Shown here: in pieces, positions 42,750 through 50,985 of the stretch
Layout of the letters: the number at the start of each line of letters is the position of its first letter
How positions within the stretch are numbered: the first letter of the stretch is position 1
DNA from: JAQTTT01 sp041652755
GTDB taxonomy: Archaea > Nanobdellota > Nanobdellia > Tiddalikarchaeales > Tiddalikarchaeaceae
Direction: 5' to 3'
Assembly (NCBI GenBank): GCA_041652755.1
Contig: JBAZGS010000001.1
Location: 62,001-126,000, forward strand
Length of the DNA stretch: 64,000 bases
The notes under the pieces: generated by a model
What the model was told of the DNA's origin: nothing
Databases searched by the model: none
Seen by the model: only the letters and a program-made list of their open reading frames with translations
Program-made: the position numbers and the translations under genes

Positions 42750-42812
42750 ATGAAAAATTATCTTTTTAGGAATAAAAAGTTTTTTAAATATGATTTCTTT
42801 ATTAATTATTTT

Positions 42813-43130
42813 ATGAAATTAACTGTTGTATTTAATGTCCAAGAAGTAGTGCCTGAACAGGATTTGAAAGGAAAGAAGTATGAGTTTGCAATTATAAATA
42901 AAGTTGATTCTCTCCTTGAATGCGGCACATGCGATATTTACCTTAAAAATAATAAATCATTACATGGTTTTGATAAAATACATCTTGAAAAGGAGTCTGG
43001 CATGAAACTATACGAATCATATTTTGGCAAAACAGAGGTTAGGCCTAATATGGCTCTTCTTGAAAACAAGATAATTATTCAAGTTTTTGATGATTCAAAA
43101 GGGCTTGTTGGATTAATGCCTTTAAAATAA
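42813..43130 (+). CDS. Hypothetical protein, 105 aa
   Basis: Unrecognised. It starts MKLTVVFNVQEVVPEQDLKGK and looks like a small alpha/beta domain (KYEFAIINKVDSLL, KIIIQVFDDSKGLVGLMPL). CGTCD is a CxxC pair. An in-frame ATG at 42750 exists, but TTTTTTAAATATG near 42780-42792 is a TATA-like box placing transcription near 42810, so ATG 42813 suits a leaderless mRNA. Confidence 0.5.
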   Translation: MKLTVVFNVQEVVPEQDLKGKKYEFAIINKVDSLLECGTCDIYLKNNKSLHGFDKIHLEKESGMKLYESYFGKTEVRPNMALLENKIIIQVFDDSKGLVGLMPLK

Positions 43131-43176
43131 AAACATTTTTAAATAGAATTTTGCCATCTATTAGTAGTGATTATTT

Positions 43177-43962
43177 ATGGATGAGGAATTTATCGAAGAA
43201 ATAAGGCAAAAATTTGAACTAAACCAGTATGAAGTTAAAATCTGGCTTTCTTTACTAACTAAAGGCATTAGCAGCGCAGGCGAAATAAGCACTGAATCAA
43301 ATGTTCCAAGAAGCAGAGCTTATGATGTATTAGAATCTTTGGAAAAAAAAGGATTCATCATGCTTAAAAATTCTAAGCCAATAAAATATTTGGCTGTTGA
43401 CCCTGAAGACATCATTGAAAATTTCAAAAAAAACATCTTAAACAAAGCAAGTAAGCAGGCTGAAAAAATAGCCGAATTCAAAACCTCTGAAGTATTCAGC
43501 GAACTATCACAATATTACAATAAGGGAATAAAAATGCTTGAGCCAACAGAGCTAAGCGGATTAGTGAAAGGTAGAAATAATATTTACAACCAAATAAATA
43601 ACATGATTAAGAATTCAACAAAAACAGTTACTTTAAGCGCAAGCTTAAATGACTTGAATAATTTCAGCCAATTCAAAAACGAGCTAACAAAAGCAAACAA
43701 AAGAGGAGTAATCATAAAAATGGTTGCTCCAAAAAATGACATGAAATTTATTAATTCATCAATAAATGAATTAGGCGAGTTAAAAAACCAAGCCAATGAC
43801 TTCTCAAGGTTCATCATAACTGATGATTCAAACATGCTTTTTTTAATGGCAAATGATGAAGAGATTCACCCAAAGCATGATTTGGGATTATGGCTAAAAA
43901 GCCCAAGCTTTGCTAAAAGCATAAACGTAATGTTCAATCATATGTGGGAAAGGCTAAATTAG
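43177..43962 (+). CDS. TrmB-family transcriptional regulator
   Basis: 261 residues. A winged-helix domain covers about 5-75 (LNQYEVKIWLSLL, GISSAGEISTESNVPRSRAYDVLESLEKKGFI). A coiled segment (KKNILNKASKQAEKI) follows, then a PLD-like effector region (SGLVKGRNNIYNQ, IIKMVAPKND). TrmB-like proteins sense sugars or metabolites and regulate transport or metabolism. Its 3' end overlaps the convergent sppA by 29 bp. Confidence 0.85.
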   Translation: MDEEFIEEIRQKFELNQYEVKIWLSLLTKGISSAGEISTESNVPRSRAYDVLESLEKKGFIMLKNSKPIKYLAVDPEDIIENFKKNILNKASKQAEKIAEFKTSEVFSELSQYYNKGIKMLEPTELSGLVKGRNNIYNQINNMIKNSTKTVTLSASLNDLNNFSQFKNELTKANKRGVIIKMVAPKNDMKFINSSINELGELKNQANDFSRFIITDDSNMLFLMANDEEIHPKHDLGLWLKSPSFAKSINVMFNHMWERLN

Positions 43963-44776
43963 TTTTGTAGCTAAGAATGCTTGAAAAATCCAAGCCATTA
44001 TTTGAATCAATTTCATAAACAGCTATATCTGTAATATTCATTCCTTCCAAATAATTTATTATTTCATTCTCTGAGCCTAGCTCATCAACTAACCCTAAGC
44101 TTAAAGCCTGAGTCCCTGAAAAAATCCTACCGTCCTTTATGGTTTCAATTGATTCAATGCTTAAATTCCTGTTAACTGTAACAAAATCCAAAAAATAATT
44201 AAAAGAATCATTGATTAAATTATTCAAAATAGCGTATTCTTCAATGCTTAAATCCTTATAGGGCGAGCCAATCTCCTTATAAGCTCCGCTTGAGATTTCA
44301 TTATAATTTGCCCCGTATTTTTCCAAAGTTCCATTATAGCTTAAATAGCTCATCTTTGCGCCAATGCTTCCGACTATTGACAAGTCATCGCTTACAATGT
44401 AATCGCTTGCGCTTGCAATCAGGTAAGCTCCGCTTGTTCCTAAGTCCCTAATCCAAGCAACAACTGTCTTATTCATTGATTCAACGTATTGAGCAACTTC
44501 TTTAGAGGCAACAACTGTTCCTCCAGGGCTATTAATTGACAATATTACTGCATAAACATTAGGGTTGGTTTCAGCTTCCTTTAATGATTCAATTATTGAA
44601 TCGCTGCTGATTGACTGGCTTAATATTGAAGCATCAGTGCTTATTTCAGAGTTAATCTTAATCAATGCAACATTCCCCTCATCTATTCCATAAATAACCC
44701 CTAAAACAGTGGAGCCTATAAGCATTAACAAAAATATTAATCCAAACAAGTATAAAATCTTAATCAATTCATTCAT
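43934..44776 (-). CDS. sppA: Signal peptide peptidase SppA (S49)
   Basis: 280 residues. One N-terminal membrane helix (about 5-28). The S49 core has VILSINSPGGTVVASKE, DLGTSGAYLIAS with the nucleophilic Ser, and SSGAYKEIGSP with the general-base Lys. RIFSGTQALSLGLVDELG is the closing segment. A half-size form of the archaeal and Bacillus type that cuts signal peptides in the membrane. The start overlaps the RDD gene stop by 4 bp. Confidence 0.9.
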   Translation of the reverse strand: MNELIKILYLFGLIFLLMLIGSTVLGVIYGIDEGNVALIKINSEISTDASILSQSISSDSIIESLKEAETNPNVYAVILSINSPGGTVVASKEVAQYVESMNKTVVAWIRDLGTSGAYLIASASDYIVSDDLSIVGSIGAKMSYLSYNGTLEKYGANYNEISSGAYKEIGSPYKDLSIEEYAILNNLINDSFNYFLDFVTVNRNLSIESIETIKDGRIFSGTQALSLGLVDELGSENEIINYLEGMNITDIAVYEIDSNNGLDFSSILSYKTNLAFPTYD

Positions 44777-45291
44777 AATTCATTTACAGCTCCGAACTTT
44801 TTTATAATTTTCCTATTGCTTACAACTAATGTGTTTGCAACATAATCTAGAACTCTTCTTTTTTGGCTGTCAAAAATCATCAAAAAGCAATCAAATGCCA
44901 ATAAATTAAACAAGAAAGTTTTGGTAAGATTTCTAATAATAATTTGTGTAAGTGTCAAATTTTTTGATTTGCTTATAACTGTTAAATTAAGCATTTTTTT
45001 CCCAAGGCTTCCCCCTAATAAGTACTCAAAGCTTATCAAATAAAAAGCAAAAATAGCCATGCATGCGAAATAACCAATCATTATTAAGCTTAATATTTCA
45101 GGATTATTTATTGATTCATAAACGCTTAAATTCTGTATGTTTAATCCAGCAAGATTATAATAAATCGAGTTAAAAGGCAATAAAATCATGAAAAACAAGA
45201 CTATTAAATCAATAATGTACGCCAAAGCCCTTATGTTAAAATCAGCAACAACTCTTATGTTCTTTGTAGGCAAAAATATTAAATCACTCAT
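44773..45291 (-). CDS. RDD-family membrane protein
   Basis: 172 residues with about three membrane segments. NIRALAYIIDLIVLFFMILL matches the RDD N-terminal pattern (R...D). GGSLGKKMLNLTVIS is the family's GKxxxxLxV motif, and RRVLDYVANTLVV ends the domain. Function unknown; RDD proteins often pair with membrane proteases, as here with sppA (4-bp overlap). Confidence 0.85.
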   Translation of the reverse strand: MSDLIFLPTKNIRVVADFNIRALAYIIDLIVLFFMILLPFNSIYYNLAGLNIQNLSVYESINNPEILSLIMIGYFACMAIFAFYLISFEYLLGGSLGKKMLNLTVISKSKNLTLTQIIIRNLTKTFLFNLLAFDCFLMIFDSQKRRVLDYVANTLVVSNRKIIKKFGAVNEL

Positions 45292-45308
45292 GTTATAATA
45301 ATTAAATT

Positions 45309-46820
45309 ATGAAACCTAATAAAGATTGCGAAAAAGCCATTGAAGAAATAGGTTCGCTTGCAAAGAATGAATCAAGCAAAGAAAAAGCTCACAGCATTAA
45401 AAGGCAAGTAATGAAAAAATATGGCATTTCAAAAGTTGTAAGTGACTCTGATATTTACTTGAAAAGCGGTTTAGAAGTTTTTAAAAGAAAGCCTAGCAGG
45501 AAATTAAGCGGAGTAAGCGTAGTTGCTGTAATGACTAGCCCTGCAAAGTGCCCTCATGGGAAGTGCGTTTTTTGCCCAGGAGGTGTTGATGCTGGCACTC
45601 CTCAAAGTTATACTGGAAAAGAACCAGCTGCCTTAAGGGCTGAGGCAAATAATTATGAACCTTACAAGCAGGTTAAAAACAGGATTGCTCAATACTTGTC
45701 CTTAGGCCAACTTCCAAGCAAAGTAGAATTAATAATAATGGGAGGAACGTTCACCTCCAGAACTTGGAAGTATCAAAAATGGTTTGTTAAAGAATGCTTC
45801 AGGGCTTTGAACAACTCAAAAGATGGCACTTTGAAAGAGATGCAAAAACTGAACGAGACAGCAAAATACAGATGCGTGGGGTTGACTGTTGAAACGCGTC
45901 CTGACCAAATCTCAAAAAAAACTATTAATAGAATGCTTGAATTAGGGGCAACAAGGGTGGAATTAGGTGTGCAAAGCGCTTTTGATGAGCTATTGAAAGC
46001 AAGCAACAGAGGCCATGATTCAAAAGATTCAATAAAAGCAATAAGATTGCTTAAAGATGCAGGTTTTAAGATTAATTATCATTTAATGACTAATATGCCA
46101 AAAAGCACTATTAAATTAGATTATGAGTCCTTTAAAAAAATCTTTACAAATCCTGATTATAAACCTGACATGATAAAAATCTATCCAACCTTATTAATCA
46201 AAGGCACCAAGCTTTATTCCTTGTTTGAAAAAAAAGAATGGAAACCCTACACTCAAAAGCAGACAATTGAATTATTGGCAAGGATTAAGAGAATAATACC
46301 TGAATATGTGAGGGTTATGAGGATTCAAAGAGACATTCCGAGTTACAAGATTGAGCAGGATTTGAAAAACAGCAACTTAAGGCAATTAATAACTGATTAT
46401 ATGAAAATAATGAATTGGAAGTGCAGTTGCATCAGGTGCAGAGAAGCTGCAAGAAAGTTAGGCAATATTAATGAATTGCATTACAAAACAATCAAGTACT
46501 TAGCAAGCAAATCAACAGAGTATTTCATACAAGCTGTTGATAATAATAATTTTTTATTCGGATTCATCAGAGCAAGAGTTAATAAAAAAAAATTATTAAT
46601 CCGGGAATTGCATGTTTATGGCGAGCAGGCAATGCTTGGAAAAGAAGGCATAATACAGCACAAAGGAATAGGCAAAGCCTTGCTGAAACTGGCTGAGCAA
46701 ATAGCTGTAAAAAACAAATTACAAGAAATACTAATAATAAGCGGAGTTGGAGTAAGAGAGTATTATAAGAAACAAGGATACGTTTTAAGAAATTATTACA
46801 TGGCAAAGAGCTTACTCTGA
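45309..46820 (+). CDS. elp3: Elp3 tRNA U34 acetyltransferase
   Basis: 503 residues. A radical SAM domain with CPHGKCVFCPGG (Cx4CxxC-type site), GGTFTSR, TVETRPDQI and GVQSAFDELLK precedes a C-terminal GNAT domain with GKEGIIQHKGIGKALL and REYYKKQGY. Another Cys cluster (CSCIRCREA) is standard. Archaeal Elp3 makes cm5U-type modifications at the tRNA wobble uridine. The 3' end overlaps the convergent DUF84 gene by 9 bp. Confidence 0.95.
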   Translation: MKPNKDCEKAIEEIGSLAKNESSKEKAHSIKRQVMKKYGISKVVSDSDIYLKSGLEVFKRKPSRKLSGVSVVAVMTSPAKCPHGKCVFCPGGVDAGTPQSYTGKEPAALRAEANNYEPYKQVKNRIAQYLSLGQLPSKVELIIMGGTFTSRTWKYQKWFVKECFRALNNSKDGTLKEMQKLNETAKYRCVGLTVETRPDQISKKTINRMLELGATRVELGVQSAFDELLKASNRGHDSKDSIKAIRLLKDAGFKINYHLMTNMPKSTIKLDYESFKKIFTNPDYKPDMIKIYPTLLIKGTKLYSLFEKKEWKPYTQKQTIELLARIKRIIPEYVRVMRIQRDIPSYKIEQDLKNSNLRQLITDYMKIMNWKCSCIRCREAARKLGNINELHYKTIKYLASKSTEYFIQAVDNNNFLFGFIRARVNKKKLLIRELHVYGEQAMLGKEGIIQHKGIGKALLKLAEQIAVKNKLQEILIISGVGVREYYKKQGYVLRNYYMAKSLL

Positions 46821-47342
46821 TTTGTTTTCAAAGCTTGCTTTTGCAATCATTAATCCTTGCTTGGTGTATTCTTTTCTGTCAATTAAGCCTTTAGTAAGTA
46901 TGAAAATAGCTCCTTTGCTGTAGCCAATTCTAGGATCAGGGGTTAAACCTGCCTTAAAATAAGCCTTGCTTACATCGCAGTCTTTATTAACTAACTTTAA
47001 AACCTCTTTAGGGTGTTCGAATCCTGAAGAAAGCCCAATAAAATATTCGTTTCCATTGTAAATAACGCTTGCGCATGTGTTAAAATATCCAGTTTTAGCT
47101 TCTTTTGAAGGCATGATTCCTGATTCAATACCTACACCTAAGCACTTCGTAATCCCTGATGCAGAAATTGAATTGTAAGCCTCAAAAGCCCTGTTCTTTG
47201 CGCCTTTAAGGGTTTCATCAAGGCTCATTGGCTGCTCATTAACTGAAGAATTAGCCTTATAACTTATAATTTCATCATTTGGGAATAACTCCATTACAGC
47301 CCCTAATTTTACTGGATTTATTGAGCCGACGCAGATTTTCAT
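46812..47342 (-). CDS. DUF84/YjjX-family ITP/XTP pyrophosphatase
   Basis: 176 residues. ICVGSINPVKLGAV is the NTP-binding start. SVNEQPMSLDETLKGAKNRA, GVGIESGIM and TPDPRIGYSKGAIFILTKG are the family landmarks. It removes non-canonical purine triphosphates to protect nucleic acids. Normal length. Convergent with elp3. Confidence 0.9.
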   Translation of the reverse strand: MKICVGSINPVKLGAVMELFPNDEIISYKANSSVNEQPMSLDETLKGAKNRAFEAYNSISASGITKCLGVGIESGIMPSKEAKTGYFNTCASVIYNGNEYFIGLSSGFEHPKEVLKLVNKDCDVSKAYFKAGLTPDPRIGYSKGAIFILTKGLIDRKEYTKQGLMIAKASFENKSE

Positions 47343-47430
47343 AAATATTATTAGATTAAAATCTTTTTATAAACATATCTATGATAATAATTCAAAATTT
47401 ATATAAAGCAGCTGTTTATTATTTTAAATT

Positions 47431-48525
47431 ATGATAAACTCAATAATGTCCAAAAAATTAGTCACAGTTACTCCAGATAATACTGTCAGTGATGCAATGA
47501 ATCTTATGGATAGCCATCATTACAAGGAGCTTCCTGTTCTTGATGAAAAAAACAGGGTTTTAGGTTTAGTTACATATTCAAATATTTTAAGTGTTGTAAA
47601 ATTTAATGGTAATAGTAAAATTGACCATTTAATTGAAGGAGTTCCAATAATTCACGAAACTGATTCAGAGCAATACGTATTGGATTTAATGATTAATTCA
47701 GGATTAATGGGGCTTCCAGTTGTTGATAATGATGAAAAATTAAAAGGTTTTGTTAGTGATTATGATTTAATTAATTTCTATAAAGATAAGCTAAAGAATG
47801 CTCCATTAACTGATGTTAATGTAAAAAAAGTACCTTCAGTAAAAGAGTCAGCAACATTGGGCGAGACAAAAAATATTTTAATATTTAACAAAAGAGACAG
47901 GCTTCCAGTGGTGGATGGGAATGGAAAATTTGTTGGAACAGTGCTTTTATTGGATATTTTAAGAAGAATATACAAAAATGATTCCAACAAGAATGATAAG
48001 AAAAATCTTTCGGGCAAAAAAAACAATATTTTAAATAACACTATTAGTGATTTGGTAAGAAAGGGAATTAAAATAAGCTTTGATTCAGATTTATATCAAA
48101 CTGCCAATATGATGCTTAATAATCAATTGTTAGGATTAATCATTGTTAATTCAGAAAATCAGCCATTAGGTGCAGTGGACAGGTGCAGCATATTAAAGCT
48201 TTTAAGCGATTTCAACAATGACAGCGAGATAAAAATAGATATAGTTGGTGAAGTTAACAGAAATGCTGTTGATGAGATAAAGAAAATCATAAAAACCCAA
48301 CTGAAACTTTTGCCATCTTACCAATCTTCAATTAAAGGCATTAAAGTTTTCATAAAAAGGGTGCATGATGACCAAAATACAGGAAAAGTAGACGTCAGGC
48401 TTACAATAATTAGGGAAGGGTTTAATGATTTGTTAATCCAAAAAACTGATTATGACATCTTGCTTACTTTAATGGATTGCATTGATAACGCGAACACTTT
48501 GCTTAAAAACAAGGTAAAGAAATAA
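47431..48525 (+). CDS. Four CBS domains fused to an HPF/RaiA-like domain
   Basis: 364 residues. Two CBS pairs lie at about 1-115 and 122-265 (MSKKLVTVTPDNTVSDAM, KKVPSVKESATLGETKNI, RGIKISFDSDLYQTANMM-like). The last 95 residues (IKIDIVGEVNRNAVDEIKKII ... DYDILLTLMDCIDNANTLL) have the beta-alpha-beta-beta-beta-alpha rhythm of hibernation-promoting factors. CBS pairs bind adenosine nucleotides, so the protein may tie energy state to ribosome silencing (inference). TATA at about 47396 gives a leaderless start. Confidence 0.7.
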   Translation: MINSIMSKKLVTVTPDNTVSDAMNLMDSHHYKELPVLDEKNRVLGLVTYSNILSVVKFNGNSKIDHLIEGVPIIHETDSEQYVLDLMINSGLMGLPVVDNDEKLKGFVSDYDLINFYKDKLKNAPLTDVNVKKVPSVKESATLGETKNILIFNKRDRLPVVDGNGKFVGTVLLLDILRRIYKNDSNKNDKKNLSGKKNNILNNTISDLVRKGIKISFDSDLYQTANMMLNNQLLGLIIVNSENQPLGAVDRCSILKLLSDFNNDSEIKIDIVGEVNRNAVDEIKKIIKTQLKLLPSYQSSIKGIKVFIKRVHDDQNTGKVDVRLTIIREGFNDLLIQKTDYDILLTLMDCIDNANTLLKNKVKK

Positions 48526-48565
48526 AAGATTTTTTAAATTAAAGTCTGTCTTTTAATCCTTAGTT

Positions 48566-48638
48566 AGCCCTGTAGTCTAGTGGTCAAGGACTTCTGGCTT
48601 TGAACCAGATAACCCAGGTTCGAATCCTGGCAGGGCTA
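48566..48638 (+). tRNA. tRNA-Gln (UUG anticodon)
   Basis: Acceptor stem AGCCCTG / CAGGGCT, D-arm GTCT...GGAC, anticodon arm TCTGG-CTTTGAA-CCAGA with anticodon TTG (UUG, Gln), T-arm CCAGG-TTCGAAT-CCTGG, discriminator A; CCA is not encoded. The first pair A1-U72 is the archaeal tRNA-Gln identity feature recognised by GatE, which is encoded at 28971-30758. A T-run follows directly. Confidence 0.95.
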
Positions 48639-48794
48639 CATTTTTTTTTAATAAATTAAATTGGTTTCCCCTGGGGCTTTGCAATAGCAAAGGGCCAGTT
48701 CTGAATCCCTGGCAGGGCTACATTTTTTTTTAATAAATTAAATTAGTTTCCCCTGGGGCTTTGCAATAGCAAAGGGCCAGTTCTGAATCCCTGG
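48631..48794 (+). repeat. Two 82-bp tandem repeats embedding the tRNA-Gln 3' end
   Basis: Units 48631-48712 and 48713-48794 differ by one base (attGg versus attAg); a partial third starts at 48795. Each unit begins with CAGGGCTACA, the 3' acceptor strand of the tRNA, then a 9-T run. It then carries CTGGGGCTTTGC-AATA-GCAAAGGGCCAG, an arm resembling an expanded anticodon arm. CCAGTTCTGAATCCCTGG, a degenerate T-arm, ends it. The units look like eroded tRNA 3' halves amplified in place. Confidence 0.85.
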
Positions 48795-48832
48795 CAGGGC
48801 TACATTTTTTTAAAAACTTAACAAAAGCGCAA

Positions 48833-49561
48833 TTAGTTAATTTTTGCTGAAGCTTCCCTGTACCAATCTCCAATAATTTTTCCGCTGACAAGAATCATTA
48901 ATGAAGAGGCAATCAGCGGGCCTATTACAATAACAATTGATATTACCCCAACAATGCCTATCACAATTGAATAAAGAATCATTACTCCAAGCATTTTCAT
49001 ATACTCCCAAAAATTTCCAAAAATCATTCTGAAAATTTTTTTAAAATTAAAAAAACTTAAGAATTTTCCAGAATCAGCAAAGTTCGCTGCCATAATCGGA
49101 ACAAAAATAACAAATAATATTACAATTAAAATTATTACCCCAAAATTCGCCAATTCGCTTATAGCTATATTCTCAATAGTACTTGAACTAATAGATTCTA
49201 AGCTTCCGTTCAAAATAGCATCCCTATATGATAAAAATTCAGAGCCCAATATCGCCAGATTGTTCAAAGGGCCTAAAAGTATAAAAAAGGTTATAATGCT
49301 GAGTATTATTGCATGTAAAATATAGTATATTACCCCATTCAAAAAGTCCTCTTTAATATCTCCGTAAATGTTAGGGATTTCATCTTTCTTTTTTATTGCA
49401 TTTGACATCACCTTAATTGAGATTCCAAGCAAGAGCATCCTTCCAAAAACAGGAATAAACTCTGTCAAAGCAGCTATTAAGCAGAAGACCAAGGTTTTGC
49501 CCCAATCTTTTGAAATCAAACCATACACTGATACAGAATTATTAATTTTTAGTTCAAGCAT
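48833..49561 (-). CDS. DUF4013-family membrane protein
   Basis: 242 residues with about five membrane helices. WGKTLVFCLIAALTEFIPVFGRMLLLG and the late segment IIGDWYREASAKIN fit archaeal DUF4013 proteins, known only as membrane proteins. A helix pair around 170-215 is Val/Ile-rich. The gene is downstream of the tRNA repeats on the opposite strand. No enzymatic motif. Confidence 0.7.
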   Translation of the reverse strand: MLELKINNSVSVYGLISKDWGKTLVFCLIAALTEFIPVFGRMLLLGISIKVMSNAIKKKDEIPNIYGDIKEDFLNGVIYYILHAIILSIITFFILLGPLNNLAILGSEFLSYRDAILNGSLESISSSTIENIAISELANFGVIILIVILFVIFVPIMAANFADSGKFLSFFNFKKIFRMIFGNFWEYMKMLGVMILYSIVIGIVGVISIVIVIGPLIASSLMILVSGKIIGDWYREASAKIN

Positions 49562-49619
49562 TATAAATTAAATAAAGTAATTGCTTTTAATATTTTTTAT
49601 TAAACACTTTTAATAAGAA

Positions 49620-50483
49620 TTATTTTTCTAATTTAAGCGTGTAATCTTTTTTAAAATCAATTCCTTCAATTTGCTTGTTCAGGCCTCTTTTGTTGCCCAT
49701 CACTTCCTGCTCTGAATAGTTCTTGTAATCAAGCACTTTCTGCCTTTTTTTGCTGATTGATTCATTGCTTATTATTCCAGGGCCTCCGATGCATCCTCCT
49801 ATGCAGAAAAGCAAGTCGAAGAATTTTTTGCCCCTGTTTTTTTCAAAAATTTCCTTCAAATTTTTGCAATTTGAGCAGGAAACCATTTCATTTTTTTTAA
49901 AAATGTTTTTTGCATTCATAGTTTTTACCAAACCTCCTTCTATTGGATAAATCTTCGTGTATTCGTTGTAAAATTTGTCAAAAGGCAGTTTCTTTTTTGA
50001 GTAAGCTATTTTTTCATTGATGATTATTTCTTTCAATTCTTTAAAAGTAATAACTGCATCTATTAATTTTGAAGACTTGGCTTCAATTTTTTTTGCAAAG
50101 CAGGGTGATAGGAAAACTATCCTGTAATCAGGATAATTATTCTTTATTACTTTAGCCATTGCAAGCATTGGCGAATCAAAAGGCAGCAAATATTTGATGT
50201 ATTCAGGAAGCTGGCTTTTTACAAGGTTCACTATTGAAGGGCAAGGGGTTGTTATGAACATTTCCTGCTCTTTATGCGAATTAATGTATTCCCTGTATTC
50301 CTTATTTATTATTTTTGCCCCGAAAGTCAGCTCAGTGACCCTGTTAAAACCCATTTTTTTCATTGTTGAAACAAAAGAGTTGTATTCGAAATCAATAGGA
50401 AAAGAGGGGGCAGTCATCAAAAAAGTTTTATCTTTAGACTTTAATAGTTTCATAACTTTTTTTTGGTCATCATTGTAGTTCAT
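49620..50483 (-). CDS. Minimal [FeFe]-hydrogenase H-domain homologue
   Basis: 287 residues, aligning with the [FeFe]-hydrogenase large-subunit C-terminal domain: FVSTMKKMGFNRVTELTFGAKI, then TTPCPSIV (L1, C81), FLSPCFAKKIEAK (L2, C128) and LLFCIGGCIGGPG (L3, C227 and C231). All four Cys positions that hold the H-cluster cubane are present. L1 lacks the second Cys of TSCCP used for proton transfer, and no ferredoxin domain is attached. CSNC (203-206) is extra. It may be an ultraminimal hydrogenase, a sensor, or a NARF-like Fe-S protein. Confidence 0.75.
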   Translation of the reverse strand: MNYNDDQKKVMKLLKSKDKTFLMTAPSFPIDFEYNSFVSTMKKMGFNRVTELTFGAKIINKEYREYINSHKEQEMFITTPCPSIVNLVKSQLPEYIKYLLPFDSPMLAMAKVIKNNYPDYRIVFLSPCFAKKIEAKSSKLIDAVITFKELKEIIINEKIAYSKKKLPFDKFYNEYTKIYPIEGGLVKTMNAKNIFKKNEMVSCSNCKNLKEIFEKNRGKKFFDLLFCIGGCIGGPGIISNESISKKRQKVLDYKNYSEQEVMGNKRGLNKQIEGIDFKKDYTLKLEK

Positions 50484-50511
50484 AGATTAGTTTAATTATT
50501 AATTGTTTAAA

Positions 50512-50931
50512 TTATTTATGATAACTCCTGTTGTTAATAATCATTATTGCTCTGTAAACCTGCTCAATTAAAACCATCCTTGCCAATTCATGAGTGAAAG
50601 TCATTGCGGATAAGGATAATAATTTTGCTTTGCTTTTAGTCTCTTTTTTTATTCCATCAGCCCCTCCAATAATGAACTTGATGTTGCTGTCATTATTCAA
50701 AAGCTCACTAAAGTCTAAGCTAGAATAATTAGCGCCTAGTTCATCTAAGATGTAAGTGTCAGAATCAATTAATTTACTAATCTCTTCAGATTCTTTTTCT
50801 ATTCCTTTGTCTTTAAGCTCAAATACTTCAATTTTTCTGAAAACTTTAAGCCTTTTGAGGTATTCATCAATAAGTGATTGGATTCGTTTATCCTTGATTT
50901 TGCCAACACCAATTATCTTAATAGAGTTCAT
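50512..50931 (-). CDS. rlmH: RlmH-type SPOUT rRNA methyltransferase
   Basis: 139 residues, the whole length of RlmH. IIGVGKIKDKRIQSLIDEYLKRL starts it. FIIGGADGI is the SAM knot. LSLSAMTFTHELARMVLIEQVYRA and the final NRSYHK match the bacterial TFxHxLxRxxLxEQxYRA...YH ending. It methylates pseudouridine 1915 of 23S rRNA in bacteria. It lies 29 bp from the hydrogenase-like gene on the same strand. Confidence 0.9.
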   Translation of the reverse strand: MNSIKIIGVGKIKDKRIQSLIDEYLKRLKVFRKIEVFELKDKGIEKESEEISKLIDSDTYILDELGANYSSLDFSELLNNDSNIKFIIGGADGIKKETKSKAKLLSLSAMTFTHELARMVLIEQVYRAIMIINNRSYHK

Positions 50932-50985
50932 AATAATACTTTATGAGAGTAAAGTTTAATAAGTATTTGATTAATTAATTATTTC

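Noticed and set aside
48631..48794. 82-bp repeats read as a CRISPR remnant
   Set aside because: No separate spacers; the whole 82-bp unit is duplicated and includes tRNA sequence.
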